From NCBI RefSeq assembly GCF_900188345.1, contig NZ_FZOD01000063.1, positions 1-57,423 of the forward strand: a stretch of 57,423 nucleotides of DNA. Reading direction: 5' to 3'. Source of the DNA: Streptosporangium subroseum (GTDB taxonomy: Bacteria; Actinomycetota; Actinomycetes; Streptosporangiales; Streptosporangiaceae). The position numbers and the translations under genes were made by a program. The stretch's first letter is position 1; each line of letters starts with the position of its first letter. The notes beneath the pieces are model-generated. The model saw only the letters and a list, made by a program, of their open reading frames with translations. It did no database searches and was not told the DNA's origin. Below, piece by piece: positions 10,401 through 18,983 of the stretch.

Positions 10401-10817
10401 CGGGCTTGATGTGGAACCAACGGGGGCATTGAGGATGCGCTCCTGTCTGCCCCTCCAAGACCGAGGACCACTGCCCGGTCGCGGTCCTCCCTCGGGGGGC
10501 GCGGGGAAGAATGCCCGCTTCCAGAGGACCCATGCGAGCAACTTTGGCGATCAACTACCCGATGTAGGACCTTCCACCAGCTCACCGCCGCATTTCACGA
10601 ATTCAAATTAAAAGGGATGAGATCCCCGTCAACCAGTCTCGGCCTTCGCATTAATGCGATTAAGTGCAGTAGGGAACATAATTCGCAAATCGCTCAAACT
10701 CATCGATACCGCCGGGAGTCGGCCCGGCAGCCGCCCGGGCGTGATCACCTGACGGTGACCGTTCATCGAGCCCGGCAGACGGATACGGCGCCGGTGGCCC
10801 AGGGGGTGTGGAGCGCG
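10401..10817. other. 417-bp intergenic region with a 14-bp palindrome
   Basis: This region lies between the Pro/Thr-rich protein gene (leaving leftward) and the 3' end of the WYL regulator. An AT-richer section at 10590-10700 holds the perfect palindrome TCGCATTAATGCGA (10646-10659), a possible regulator site. No gene is supported; a frame covering part of it extends the Pro/Thr-rich gene but has no good start. Confidence 0.45.
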
Positions 10818-11786
10818 TCAGGCGGAGGCGTAGCGGGCCGCCAGGGCGCGGGAGGTCTCGGCGAGGCGGGCCCGCAGTTCCGGCGGCCCGAGAACCTCGA
10901 CGTCCGCGCCCAGGGCGAGGAACGTCCCGTGGGCGTGGTCGAGCGACTCGATGGGGAGCACCGCGCGGATCCAGCCGTCCGGCTCGGTGGTTCCGGTGCC
11001 GGTCAGCGCCCGGGCGGCCGCTCCCCTGAGGCGGGACGCGGCTCGGGGCGAGAGGCGGACCACCGCCTCGCCCGCGTACAGGCGGGCGTGGAAGTCCGCC
11101 TGGTAGCGCCGCCAGTAGCCGGCCAGGTCGAAGTCCTCGGGAGGCTGGAACTCCTCGTCCCGTACGGCGAGTTCGAGGATCTGGTCGACCCGGTACGTGC
11201 GCGGCCCCGGGCCGGGTCCCGCGACGATGTACCAGCGGCCCGCCTTGAGCACCAGGCCGTACGGCTCCAGGCGCCGGTCGACGTCGGTCGGCTCCTTCCA
11301 GCGGCGGTAGCGGATGTCGAGCACCCGGCTGTGCCACACCGCGTCGGCGACCTGCGGCAGATGCGGGACGTCGTCGTCCTCCGCGTACCAGCCGGGCGCG
11401 TCGAGATGGAAGCGGGAGCGCATCCGGTCGGCCTGCGCGCGCAGCTCGGGCGGGAGCGCCGCACGCAGTTTGAGCTGGGCGGTCGCGAGGACCGAACCGA
11501 GCCCGAGCTCGGCGGCGGGTCCCGGGATGCCGGAGAGGAAGAGCGCCTCCGCCTCGCCGGCGTTCATCCCGGTGAGCCGGGTGCGGTAGCCGGCGAGCAA
11601 CCGGTAGCCGCCGGAGTGCCCTGCGTCCCCGTAGAGCGGTATGCCCGCCGCGTGCAGCGACTCGATGTCGCGGTAGACGGTCCGCACCGACACCTCCAGC
11701 TCCTCGGCGAGCCCGGCGGCGGTCATCCGGCCCCTGGTCTGGAGCAGCAGGAGGATCGAGAGAAGACGGCTCGACTTCACTGACAC
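10818..11786 (-). CDS. WYL-domain HTH transcriptional regulator (YafY-like)
   Basis: This is a 322-residue protein. The N-terminal HTH_11 domain (~1-60) contains RLLSILLLLQTRGRMTAAGL and the recognition helix region (EELEVSVRTVYRDIESLHAAGI). The central and C-terminal WYL domain (~140-320) carries VLDIRYRRWKEPTDVDRRLEPYGLVLKAGRWYIVA. WYL proteins sense nucleotides or small ligands and act as repressors or activators. The start is GTG 11784-11786, which lies inside a large inverted repeat that also precedes the divergent gene at 11820, so autoregulation and control of that unit are likely. Confidence 0.9.
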   Translation of the reverse strand: MSVKSSRLLSILLLLQTRGRMTAAGLAEELEVSVRTVYRDIESLHAAGIPLYGDAGHSGGYRLLAGYRTRLTGMNAGEAEALFLSGIPGPAAELGLGSVLATAQLKLRAALPPELRAQADRMRSRFHLDAPGWYAEDDDVPHLPQVADAVWHSRVLDIRYRRWKEPTDVDRRLEPYGLVLKAGRWYIVAGPGPGPRTYRVDQILELAVRDEEFQPPEDFDLAGYWRRYQADFHARLYAGEAVVRLSPRAASRLRGAAARALTGTGTTEPDGWIRAVLPIESLDHAHGTFLALGADVEVLGPPELRARLAETSRALAARYASA

Positions 11787-11802
11787 AAGATGTCAGTGAA
11801 GT
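11774..11802. promoter_or_regulatory. 12+12 bp operator between the WYL regulator and its divergent gene
   Basis: A perfect inverted repeat ACTTCACTGACA (11774-11785) / TGTCAGTGAAGT (11791-11802) has a 5-nt centre. It covers the GTG start of the WYL gene and ends 17 nt before the ATG of the divergent gene. The position suits simultaneous repression of both. Binding by the WYL protein is inferred. Confidence 0.75.
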
Positions 11803-11819
11803 GGCCCTACGGTCCAGCC

Positions 11820-12299
11820 ATGGCTTTCACGGAGAAACTGCTGCGGGTGCCGCACCCGATCGAGGTGGGCGGCCGCCGCGTCAAGCGCTATCACGTCACC
11901 GCCGACCCCGCCGGTATCGATCCCGGCGTCGAGAAGGCCGCGTACGCGATCCTGCCCGAGCTTCTGCCCGAGCCGGACGGCACACCGCCGGCCACCTTCG
12001 TGGTCCTCCACCGGGGCGGGGACGACGGGGCCTATATCAACGCGTATAGCTGGGCGTGGGACAACGTCCTGCACTTCGGCGGGGCGGCGGCGGGCCAGCC
12101 GGTGCTGGGCTGCCCGGACGGCGATCCCACGCACTTCGTCCGGCTGGACCGGTCGCTGATCGGCTGCGTCTGGGAACTGCCGCCCATCCTCCACGAACGC
12201 GACGCCTGGGTACGGCACATGCTCGCGCCCGACTCCCCCGACCTCGACGCCTACCTCGCCGACTCGCTCCCCGAGGGCACCACAGGAGACCGCTCATGA
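11820..12299 (+). CDS. conserved hypothetical protein
   Basis: This 159-residue soluble protein starts at ATG 11820 (MAFTEKLLRVPHPIEVGGRR). It has no signal peptide or membrane segment. It has a beta-rich start and a tryptophan-rich middle (YSWAWDNVLHFGG, CVWELPPILHERDAWVRHML). I do not assign a function. Its stop overlaps the next start (ATGA), so the two genes form a translationally coupled unit divergent from the WYL regulator and probably controlled by it. No clear Shine-Dalgarno precedes the ATG, so a leaderless transcript is possible. Confidence 0.75.
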   Translation: MAFTEKLLRVPHPIEVGGRRVKRYHVTADPAGIDPGVEKAAYAILPELLPEPDGTPPATFVVLHRGGDDGAYINAYSWAWDNVLHFGGAAAGQPVLGCPDGDPTHFVRLDRSLIGCVWELPPILHERDAWVRHMLAPDSPDLDAYLADSLPEGTTGDRS

Positions 12300-12745
12300 A
12301 CGACTTCGACTTCCTCACCGGCACCTGGAACGTCGCCAACCGGTGGCGTACGGACTTCCTCGACGAAACGAGCGAATGGGAGGAGTTCCCCGCCGTCAGC
12401 CGCGCCTCCCGGCACTTCGAAGGCGGAGCGAACTTCGACGAGATCGAGTTCCCCACCAAGGGCTTCACCGGGCTCACCCTGCGGCTGTACGACACCGAGC
12501 GCGAGCAGTGGTCCCTGTACTGGTCCAGCAGTCGCACCGGCAAACTGTTCCCGCCGGTCATCGGCCGCTTCACCGGTGGCCGGGGCGAGTTCTACGGGGA
12601 CGACACCCACGCGGGCAAGGAGGTCCGGGTGCGCTTCGTCTGGTCGGGCGCCACGGAGGATTCCGCCCGCTGGGAACAGGCCTTCTCAACCGACGAGGGA
12701 GAGACCTGGACAACCAACTGGATCATGGATCTCACCCGTAGCTGA
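12296..12745 (+). CDS. DUF1579-like/lipocalin-fold hypothetical protein
   Basis: This 149-residue protein begins MNDFDFLTGTWNVANRW. A FxFLxGxW opening and antiparallel-strand pattern (LTLRLYDTEREQWSLYWSSS, VRVRFVWSGAT) are typical of DUF1579-type calycin folds that bind small hydrophobic ligands. The ATG at 12296 overlaps the upstream stop by 4 nt and has AGGAGA at 12284-12289. It is the second gene of the unit facing the WYL regulator; no enzymatic motif is visible. Confidence 0.8.
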   Translation: MNDFDFLTGTWNVANRWRTDFLDETSEWEEFPAVSRASRHFEGGANFDEIEFPTKGFTGLTLRLYDTEREQWSLYWSSSRTGKLFPPVIGRFTGGRGEFYGDDTHAGKEVRVRFVWSGATEDSARWEQAFSTDEGETWTTNWIMDLTRS

Positions 12746-12778
12746 TCCTGCGCGCGGCGGGCGACCGGGACGCGGGAC

Positions 12779-12810
12779 GGCGGGGCCGGGGGGACCTGAC
12801 CGGCCCCGCC
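12779..12810 (+). terminator. GC-rich terminator hairpin
   Basis: An 11-bp perfect stem GGCGGGGCCGG (12779-12789) / CCGGCCCCGCC (12800-12810) with a 10-nt loop lies 33 nt after the DUF1579-like gene. No U-tract follows. The remaining 300 bp to the SDR start at 13114 hold no supported gene. Confidence 0.7.
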
Positions 12811-13113
12811 GCCGGGGTGCCCGGCGACCGCCGTTCCGGCCGGCGAGTCGCAGCGTGACGGCCGCCTCAACGCCGGAAGGGGGCCGGGTGTTGCGGTCTT
12901 AATATTCGGAGTCGCGTTCGGCAAAATGCCAGTTTTCCCGACGTTGAACCGTCCCTGTCCCACGTTGTAGATGTTGTGACCGGGAGTAGGCCGAAACCCC
13001 GTCCCTCCTGGCGACCCATCCTGCCGAGCCCGTATGGAGAACCGGCGATCAGGCCGGCGGAGCGCCCGTATCGCGTTCGGTGCCGCTCCTGACTCCAGTG
13101 CGGGAGGAACAGC

Positions 13114-13803
13114 ATGAAGATCGAGAACTCTGTGGCGGTGGTGACCGGCGGCAACCGCGGGCTCGGCCGGCACTTCGTCACGCAGTTGATCGAACGCGGC
13201 GCGAAGGTGTACGCCGCCGCGCGCAACCCCGAGGCGGTCGACGTGCCCGGCGCGATACCGCTGCGGCTGGACATCACCAGGCCGGAATCGGTGGCGAAGG
13301 CCGCTCAGGTCGCGACCGACGTGACCCTGCTGATCAACAACGCGGGCATTTCCACCCACTCATCGCTGATCGACGGCGACTTCGACCAGATCCGCCTCGA
13401 GATGGAGACCCACTACTTCGGCTCCCTCGGCGTGACGCGTGCGTTCGCGCCGGTCATCGAGTCCAACGGCGGCGGTGCGATCCTCAACGTGCTGTCCATA
13501 CTCTCGTGGGTGCACCCGCCGGACTACGGCGCCTACAGCGCCGCGAAGGCCGCGGAGTGGGCGATGACCGACGCGGTCCGGCAGCAGCTGGCCCCGCGGG
13601 GCATCCACGTCTCCAGTCTGCACGTCGGCTACATGGACACCGACATGGCCTCGTACGTCGACCCGGAGAACAAGGTCGACCCGGTCATGGTCGTCTCCAC
13701 CGCCCTGGAGGGGATCACCTCCAACGTGGCGGAGATCATCGCCGACGAACGCAGCCGCATCGCCAAGCAGAACCTGGCCGCGCCCCTGACCGTCCCGGCC
13801 TGA
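13114..13803 (+). CDS. SDR family oxidoreductase
   Basis: This is a 229-residue classical short-chain dehydrogenase. The Rossmann motif TGGNRGLG is at ~10-17, NNAG is present in LLINNAGIS, and the catalytic YxxxK is YSAAK. The residue after the second strand (AARNPEAV) suggests NADP(H) preference. The start ATG 13114 follows GGGAGGAACAGC. It stands alone with about 300 bp upstream, and no regulator is adjacent, so the substrate is unknown. Confidence 0.88.
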   Translation: MKIENSVAVVTGGNRGLGRHFVTQLIERGAKVYAAARNPEAVDVPGAIPLRLDITRPESVAKAAQVATDVTLLINNAGISTHSSLIDGDFDQIRLEMETHYFGSLGVTRAFAPVIESNGGGAILNVLSILSWVHPPDYGAYSAAKAAEWAMTDAVRQQLAPRGIHVSSLHVGYMDTDMASYVDPENKVDPVMVVSTALEGITSNVAEIIADERSRIAKQNLAAPLTVPA

Positions 13804-13832
13804 CCAAAGACGCCCTCTGTCGACCGCACCCG

Positions 13833-13901
13833 GCCCGCTCGATCGGGCTCCGAGCGGGCGCGGCGACCACGAGGCCCCGGCCGGGCCCCGCCGTCGCCGC
13901 G
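13833..13901. terminator. two stacked hairpins between convergent genes
   Basis: Stem GCCCGCTCG (13833-13841) / CGAGCGGGC (13851-13859) is followed at once by CGCGGCGAC (13859-13867) / GTCGCCGCG (13893-13901). They separate the SDR gene (ends 13803) from the convergent metallophosphoesterase gene (ends 13914) and probably act in both directions. Confidence 0.7.
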
Positions 13902-13913
13902 TGGTGATATCCG

Positions 13914-15266
13914 CTACCGCACCAGGCCGAGGCCGGCGAGCGAGCGGTCGTACTCGGTGAACGACTGGTTGTTGTACGGCCCATAGACCCAGGTGCGCAG
14001 CGAGTCGGCCTTGGTGTCGATCTCCACCAGGCGCACCGGGTTGGTGGAGTTGGAGTGGAACGTCTGCAGGAACGAGTAGATCTTGTTCCCGTGCACGCCG
14101 GTGTCCACCCGGTTGCCCGCGATGCCGACGTGTCCGGAGAAGACGAACTTGATGTTGGTGTACTGCTTGATCAAGTTGTCGAACAGGTACTGCGCGCTGT
14201 TGGCCCCGTACTCGGAGCTCTGCTCGATGTTGCCGTTCCCGTCGAGGTAGTCGTGCGTGACGACGATGACGTTGTGGTGCGGGTTGGCGGCGACGACGTT
14301 CTTCGCCCAGTTGACCACCTCGGTCCGCGGCCACAGCTCAAGGGTCATCACCAGCCACTGCACGCCGCCGGCCTCGTAGGTCGAGAAGGAGTTGTCGACC
14401 TTGCCCGCCTCGAACTGCCCCTTGACGGCGCCGTACTGCGCCGCGGTGAAGTAGCGGTTGAAAACGGTCGTGTCCCGGACGAGCTCCCGGGTGTGGGCGG
14501 GGTCACGAGCCGAGCCGCCGACACCGGTCGCCTGCGTGTCGTGGTTGCCGATCGCCAGCGAGTACGGCACCTTCGCCGTTTCGAGCGCCCGCATCGCGTT
14601 CTGGGCGATCGCGTACTGCGAGTGATCGGGGGTGTCCCAGTTGACGACGTCGCCGGAGTGCGTCACGAACCGGAGGTCCAGCGCGGACTTGTTGCTGACC
14701 AGCCAGTCGGTACGGTTCCGGAAGCGGGTGTCGCCCGCGTTCAGGACCTCCTGCTGGGTGTCGGGCATGACGGCGAAGCTGAACTTGGTGTCGACGGTGG
14801 CCGGTGTCTCCATCCGGGCATAGGCCAGATGGACGTTGCGGTCGCACGCCGCCGACTGGAAGTCGTTGATGAGCTCGATCTTGACGTTGTGCCGGCCCGC
14901 GCCGACCGCCGTGCCCACCGGGTAGGTGCCATAACTGGTGGCGCTGACGATGGTGGAGGTGCCGACGACCTTGCCGTCCACCGTCACGCGGATGGTCGGC
15001 CAGCCCTCGCAGTTGTCGCCGATCGCGCCGACCGCCACCCGCCCGGAGCCGTCAATCGTCGTGGTGGCGTAACTGGAGTTACCCCACAGCGAGGCCTGGG
15101 TGCCCGACGCGGGCACCGGAGTGCCGGTCGCCGGGCGGATCGCCCCGCCCGTCACGGTGAACTGCGAGGGGGTGTCGGCGCTTGCGACGCCGGCGAGACC
15201 CACTCCCGCCATCGCCATTCCCGCGACCACCGCGATCATCGCGGATCTGAGTCTCTTGATTCGCAT
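13914..15266 (-). CDS. secreted metallophosphoesterase with N-terminal CBM60-like module
   Basis: This is a 450-residue protein. A Sec-type signal peptide (~1-31, ...GVGLAGVASA) precedes a ~110-residue beta-sandwich (~45-155) with CEGWPTIRVTVDG, AGRHNVKIELINDF and CDRNVHLAYARM, closely resembling the Ca-dependent xylan/galactan-binding CBM60 family. The rest is a calcineurin-like phosphoesterase: FAVMPDTQ, HSGDVVNWD, IGNHDTQ, VVTHDYLDG and a final FSGHVGIAGN, where the usual GHxH is GHVG (second His missing). The start at ATG 15266 has GGAGGAG 7 nt upstream; TTG 15272 is an alternative. It is probably an extracellular phosphohydrolase held on polysaccharide; the substrate is unknown. Confidence 0.85.
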   Translation of the reverse strand: MRIKRLRSAMIAVVAGMAMAGVGLAGVASADTPSQFTVTGGAIRPATGTPVPASGTQASLWGNSSYATTTIDGSGRVAVGAIGDNCEGWPTIRVTVDGKVVGTSTIVSATSYGTYPVGTAVGAGRHNVKIELINDFQSAACDRNVHLAYARMETPATVDTKFSFAVMPDTQQEVLNAGDTRFRNRTDWLVSNKSALDLRFVTHSGDVVNWDTPDHSQYAIAQNAMRALETAKVPYSLAIGNHDTQATGVGGSARDPAHTRELVRDTTVFNRYFTAAQYGAVKGQFEAGKVDNSFSTYEAGGVQWLVMTLELWPRTEVVNWAKNVVAANPHHNVIVVTHDYLDGNGNIEQSSEYGANSAQYLFDNLIKQYTNIKFVFSGHVGIAGNRVDTGVHGNKIYSFLQTFHSNSTNPVRLVEIDTKADSLRTWVYGPYNNQSFTEYDRSLAGLGLVR

Positions 15267-15437
15267 CGCCAATCTCCTCCATGCACGTCACTTCCGCCGC
15301 TTGGACACTGGGATGGTAAGAAAGATCAGATACGGCAATGCAAATATCCAAAACACATTCCAGATACACGAGCTGTACTTCGGATTCCGCCCACGTGACG
15401 GGCGTTCGGCGCGGCCCTTCGACAAGCTGGGCGGCGT

Positions 15438-16085
15438 TCAGAGGAAATCGGCGTCGCGTACCTTCATGGCGACGTGGACCCGGTTGTCGGTCCCCAGCTT
15501 GGCGAAGATCCGGGTGATGTTCGCCTTCACGGTCGCGACGCTCATGTAGAGGCGTTCGGCGATTTCGGCGTTCGAGCTGCCCCGGGCCACCTCGATCGCG
15601 ACCTCGCGCTCGCGTTCGGTGAGCCTGGCCAGCTCACGCCGTGCCTCCGGACGCCGCGGCTCGTTCCTGCCGGTGGCCGCGGCGATCACCTGGTGGGTGA
15701 CACTCGGCGACAGCACCGGCTCCCCCCTCGCCACGGCGCGGACCGCCTCGATCATCTTCGGTGGCGGCGTGTCCTTCAGCAGGAAGCCGTCGGCGCCGAG
15801 TCGCAGAGCCCGCAGCACCATGTCGTCGGCGTTGAAGGTGGTGAGCATGAGGATCCGGGGCGGGTCCGGCTGGGACAGCAGCAGCTCGGTGGTGATCAGC
15901 CCGTCCTGGTTGGGCATCCGGATGTCCATCAACACGACATCGGGCCGCAGGTCACGGATCACGTCCATGGCCTTCCGCCCGTCCCCGGCCTCGCCGACGA
16001 GGTCCAGGTCGGGCTCGCCGCCGAGGATGAGGCGCAGCCCGGTCCGAACCATCGGGTCGTCGTCCACGATCACCAGTCGGGTCAC
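15438..16085 (-). CDS. NarL/LuxR-family response regulator
   Basis: This 215-residue protein has a receiver domain (~1-118: VIVDDDPMVR, phosphoacceptor Asp in VVLMDIRMP, Lys in LLKDT) and a C-terminal LuxR-type HTH (~148-210: LTEREREVAIEVARGSSNAEIAERLYMSVATVKANITRI). The start GTG 16085 lies 4 nt after the stop of the histidine kinase, so the two form a two-component pair. The divergent ABC exporter at 17398 is the probable regulon, a common arrangement in actinobacteria. Confidence 0.92.
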   Translation of the reverse strand: MTRLVIVDDDPMVRTGLRLILGGEPDLDLVGEAGDGRKAMDVIRDLRPDVVLMDIRMPNQDGLITTELLLSQPDPPRILMLTTFNADDMVLRALRLGADGFLLKDTPPPKMIEAVRAVARGEPVLSPSVTHQVIAAATGRNEPRRPEARRELARLTEREREVAIEVARGSSNAEIAERLYMSVATVKANITRIFAKLGTDNRVHVAMKVRDADFL

Positions 16086-16089
16086 GATG

Positions 16090-17244
16090 TCAGGCCTCCC
16101 ATGGCAGCCGGGCGTCAAGGATGAAGCGTCCGTTCTGGACGGCATGGCTGAGAGTGCCGCCGGCCATCCGGGTCCGTTCGGCCAGGCCGACCAGCCCCAG
16201 TTTTCCGCCGGGACCCGCGGACGTCCCGGCCGGTGCCGGGTTGCTCACCCGAATCCGCAGGCCGTCACCCGGCCGCCCGTCGAGCTCGGCCGCCACCCGG
16301 CTGCCCGGCGCGTGCTTGCGCGCATTGGTCAGGGCCTCCTGCACGATCCGGTACGCGTGCCGCCCGGTCTGCGTCGGCAGCAGTTCCCGGTTGTCGATGG
16401 TGTCGTCCACCTCGACCTCCTGGCCGGCGGCGCGCACCTCGTCGAACAGGGCATCCACGTGGGCCAGGGTCGGCTGCGGGGCCTCCAGAGCGCCGTCGCT
16501 CCGGAGCTCGCCGAGCACGGTGCGTAGCTCGTTCAGCGACTGGTGCGCGTTCTCCTGGATCGCCAGCGCGACCTCGCGGGTCTCCTCGGCGGAGAGATCC
16601 GTCCGGTACGCCAGGCCGCCGGCGAGCATCGACAGCAGGGAGATCCGGTGAGCCAGGACATCGTGCATCTCCAGGGCGATCTTGGCCCGTTCCGCCAGCT
16701 TGGCCTGCTCGATCCGCTGCGACTGTTCGCGCTCCGCGGCCAGTGCCGCCTGTCGCTGGGAGGCGGCCAGGTCACGGCGGCCGCGAAGGTACAGGCCGAA
16801 GACGGTCAGCCCGCCGAGGAAGAGGGTTCCGCTCACCACGGAGATGACGGACACCTGGTCGCTGCCGTGCCGGACGGCGAATGCCACCGTGCACAGCCAT
16901 GACACGACCGCGATCGGGATCAACTGACGCCACCGGCGATGCGTACACAAGGACACGTACGCGACGGAGGCGGGACCGGCCGCCGTACCGGAGAAAACGG
17001 TCAGCAGGGCGGTCGCCAGCGCGATCTGCCATGGCCGGCGACGCCGCCATCGCATCAGGACCAGCCCGACCACGCCGAGCCCCACGTCGACCAGTGTCGG
17101 CACAACGTCGCGTTCCTGGTTCCCTGCGGCCGCGACCAGGATGATGCCGTAGAACAGCATCGGCAGCACGGCGTACAGGTAGCGCAGCGCGATGCCCTGC
17201 AGGTCCAGGGGCGGCTGGTACTCCGTGTCGTCGGCCACGCTCAC
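16090..17244 (-). CDS. sensor histidine kinase (HisKA_3 type)
   Basis: This 384-residue protein has an N-terminal region with about five membrane helices and short loops, no large extracellular domain, a coiled-coil linker (AASQRQAALAAEREQSQRI), the HisKA_3 dimerisation domain with phosphorylated His in LEMHDVLAHRISLLSML, and a short HATPase domain (YRIVQEALTNARKHAPG, GKLGLVGLAERTRMAGG). It probably senses envelope stress or an antimicrobial within the membrane. The GTG 17244 start is taken; GTG 17238 is also possible. It is co-transcribed with the response regulator. Confidence 0.9.
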   Translation of the reverse strand: MSVADDTEYQPPLDLQGIALRYLYAVLPMLFYGIILVAAAGNQERDVVPTLVDVGLGVVGLVLMRWRRRRPWQIALATALLTVFSGTAAGPASVAYVSLCTHRRWRQLIPIAVVSWLCTVAFAVRHGSDQVSVISVVSGTLFLGGLTVFGLYLRGRRDLAASQRQAALAAEREQSQRIEQAKLAERAKIALEMHDVLAHRISLLSMLAGGLAYRTDLSAEETREVALAIQENAHQSLNELRTVLGELRSDGALEAPQPTLAHVDALFDEVRAAGQEVEVDDTIDNRELLPTQTGRHAYRIVQEALTNARKHAPGSRVAAELDGRPGDGLRIRVSNPAPAGTSAGPGGKLGLVGLAERTRMAGGTLSHAVQNGRFILDARLPWEA

Positions 17245-17397
17245 AGCCTAAAGACCACGGTACCGGAGCCCTAGCGACCTGGGTCTACATCCGGGTGGCC
17301 GCGGGTCTAGAACCGGGGCGACGGACCTGACCCTGCGCGCGGCAGCCCTCGACCTGGGTCCGATGCTCGGCGGCCTCACATCCGGTGGACTGGATCA
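17245..17397. promoter_or_regulatory. divergent promoter region of the kinase and ABC exporter
   Basis: These 153 bp hold repeated boxes: GGGTCTA at 17281-17287 and 17303-17309 (22 bp apart, two helical turns) and CGACCTGGGTC at 17275-17285 and 17350-17360. Such direct repeats suit a NarL-type response regulator dimer, but the assignment is inference. Confidence 0.4.
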
Positions 17398-18111
17398 ATG
17401 ATCGAATTTCACCACGTCAGCAAGGTCTACAGAGGAGTGAAGGTACTCGACGACGTGTCCTTCGCCGTCGAACCAGGAAGCGTCACCGGGTTCATCGGAC
17501 CCAACGGAGCCGGAAAATCGACGGCCCTGCGTATCCTGACCGGGCTCTCCCGTGCCACCTCGGGCTCGGCCACCGTGCTGGGCGGGCCGTACGCCGAGCT
17601 GGACTGCCCGGCCTCCCAGGTCGGCACGTTGCTCGACGCCGGCGCCCAGCATCCCGGCCGTACCGGGCGGGAGATCCTGACCCTGGGCGCGATGACGCTC
17701 GGCCTGCCGAGGTCGCGGGTCGGCGAGGTCCTCGACCTGGTCGGCCTGACCGCCCGGGAGAGCCGGCGGACCTTCGGCGGCTACTCGCTCGGGATGAAGC
17801 AGCGGCTCGGCATCGGCCACGCGCTCCTCGGCCGGCCCAGGGTACTCATCCTGGACGAGCCCGCCAACGGTCTCGACCCCCAGGGCATCCGGTGGATGCG
17901 CGGGCTGCTCCGTGACCTCTCCGATTCGGGTTGCGCGGTGCTGCTCAGCTCGCACCTGCTGCACGAGGTGGAGCAGGTCGCCGACCACATCGTGATGATC
18001 GGCCGCGGCCGCGTCCTCGCCCAGGGCGCCGTCGACGAGCTCGGCCAGGGCCGGAGCCTCGAACAGACCTTCCTCGAACTGACCGCGAGCACCGATCGGA
18101 GTGCGGCATGA
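17398..18111 (+). CDS. ABC transporter ATP-binding protein
   Basis: This 237-residue nucleotide-binding subunit is of the DrrA/CcmA exporter type. It has Walker A GPNGAGKST (~39-47), a Q-loop region, signature motif FGGYSLGMKQRLGIG, Walker B VLILDEPANGLDP and the H-loop SSHLLHEVE. The signature GYSLGMKQRL replaces canonical LSGGQ, common in bacteriocin- and antibiotic-resistance exporters. It is ATGA-coupled to the permease gene and divergent from a two-component system, so it is probably a detoxification exporter induced by that system. Confidence 0.93.
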   Translation: MIEFHHVSKVYRGVKVLDDVSFAVEPGSVTGFIGPNGAGKSTALRILTGLSRATSGSATVLGGPYAELDCPASQVGTLLDAGAQHPGRTGREILTLGAMTLGLPRSRVGEVLDLVGLTARESRRTFGGYSLGMKQRLGIGHALLGRPRVLILDEPANGLDPQGIRWMRGLLRDLSDSGCAVLLSSHLLHEVEQVADHIVMIGRGRVLAQGAVDELGQGRSLEQTFLELTASTDRSAA

Positions 18112-18983
18112 CCGAAACCGTCACTCCCAAAACCGTCGGCATGGCCACGAGCGAAACCGTCGCTCCCGAAACCACAGGCGTGTCCACGGACGACACCGCG
18201 ACGGACGACGTCGACACCATCGGCCCGAAGACCGCGGACGTCCACCGGGCACCGGCACCGATCCCGTTCCACCGGCTGCTGGCGGTCGAGACCCGCAAAC
18301 TCTTCGACACGCGCAGCGGCAAGATCATGACCGGGACCCTGGTCGCCCTGACCCTCGCGTCCGTCATCGGTCGCGGCGTCGTCTCCGGTCCGCAACTGCA
18401 CGCCCTGGTCGGCGCCGCCGGAATCGGCTTCGGGACCTTGCTGCCCGTGCTCGGCATCCTTACGGTGACGGGCGAATGGAGCCACCGCACCGCCCTGACC
18501 ACGTTCGCGCTCGAACCCCGGCGACGGCGGGTGCTGGCGGCCAAGTGCCTGCCGCCGTTGATCACGGCCGTGTTCGCCTCCCTGTTCGCGATGCTGGTCG
18601 CGGTGCCGGTGACGGCCGTCGTCGCCGGTGTTCAGGGCGTCCCGGCCACCTGGGAGATCGACCCTCTCGCCCTGCTGGGCTGGACCGGGACGGGCGTTCT
18701 CGTGGTCGCGGAGGGGCTTGCCGTGGGCACGCTGCTCCTGAACGCACCGGTCGCGATCGTGATCTGCCTGTCGACCCCGGTCCTGTGGAGCGTCGTCAGG
18801 GGGCTCGGTACCACCGGCGAGGTCCTGGCCGAGTGGTTCGACCTGAACACCACCACCGATGCCCTGATGTCCGGCGCCATGACCGGTGGCGACGCCGCCC
18901 GGCTGGCCGTGTCGATGATCTTCTGGATCGTCATCCCGATGACGGCCGGTGTGGTGCGCACGGTCCGCAAAGAGGTGACCTGA
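18108..18983 (+). CDS. ABC transporter permease
   Basis: This 291-residue ABC-2-like permease starts at ATG 18108, overlapping the ATPase stop. It has an unusual ~55-residue hydrophilic Thr/Val-rich N-terminal tail (TETVTPKTVG, SETVAPETTG) with internal near-repeats before the core (FHRLLAVETRKLFDTRSGKI). About six membrane helices follow. It forms the membrane half of the exporter. The C-terminal 33 nt plus stop are the first copy of a decayed tandem repeat that continues past the gene. Confidence 0.88.
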   Translation: MTETVTPKTVGMATSETVAPETTGVSTDDTATDDVDTIGPKTADVHRAPAPIPFHRLLAVETRKLFDTRSGKIMTGTLVALTLASVIGRGVVSGPQLHALVGAAGIGFGTLLPVLGILTVTGEWSHRTALTTFALEPRRRRVLAAKCLPPLITAVFASLFAMLVAVPVTAVVAGVQGVPATWEIDPLALLGWTGTGVLVVAEGLAVGTLLLNAPVAIVICLSTPVLWSVVRGLGTTGEVLAEWFDLNTTTDALMSGAMTGGDAARLAVSMIFWIVIPMTAGVVRTVRKEVT

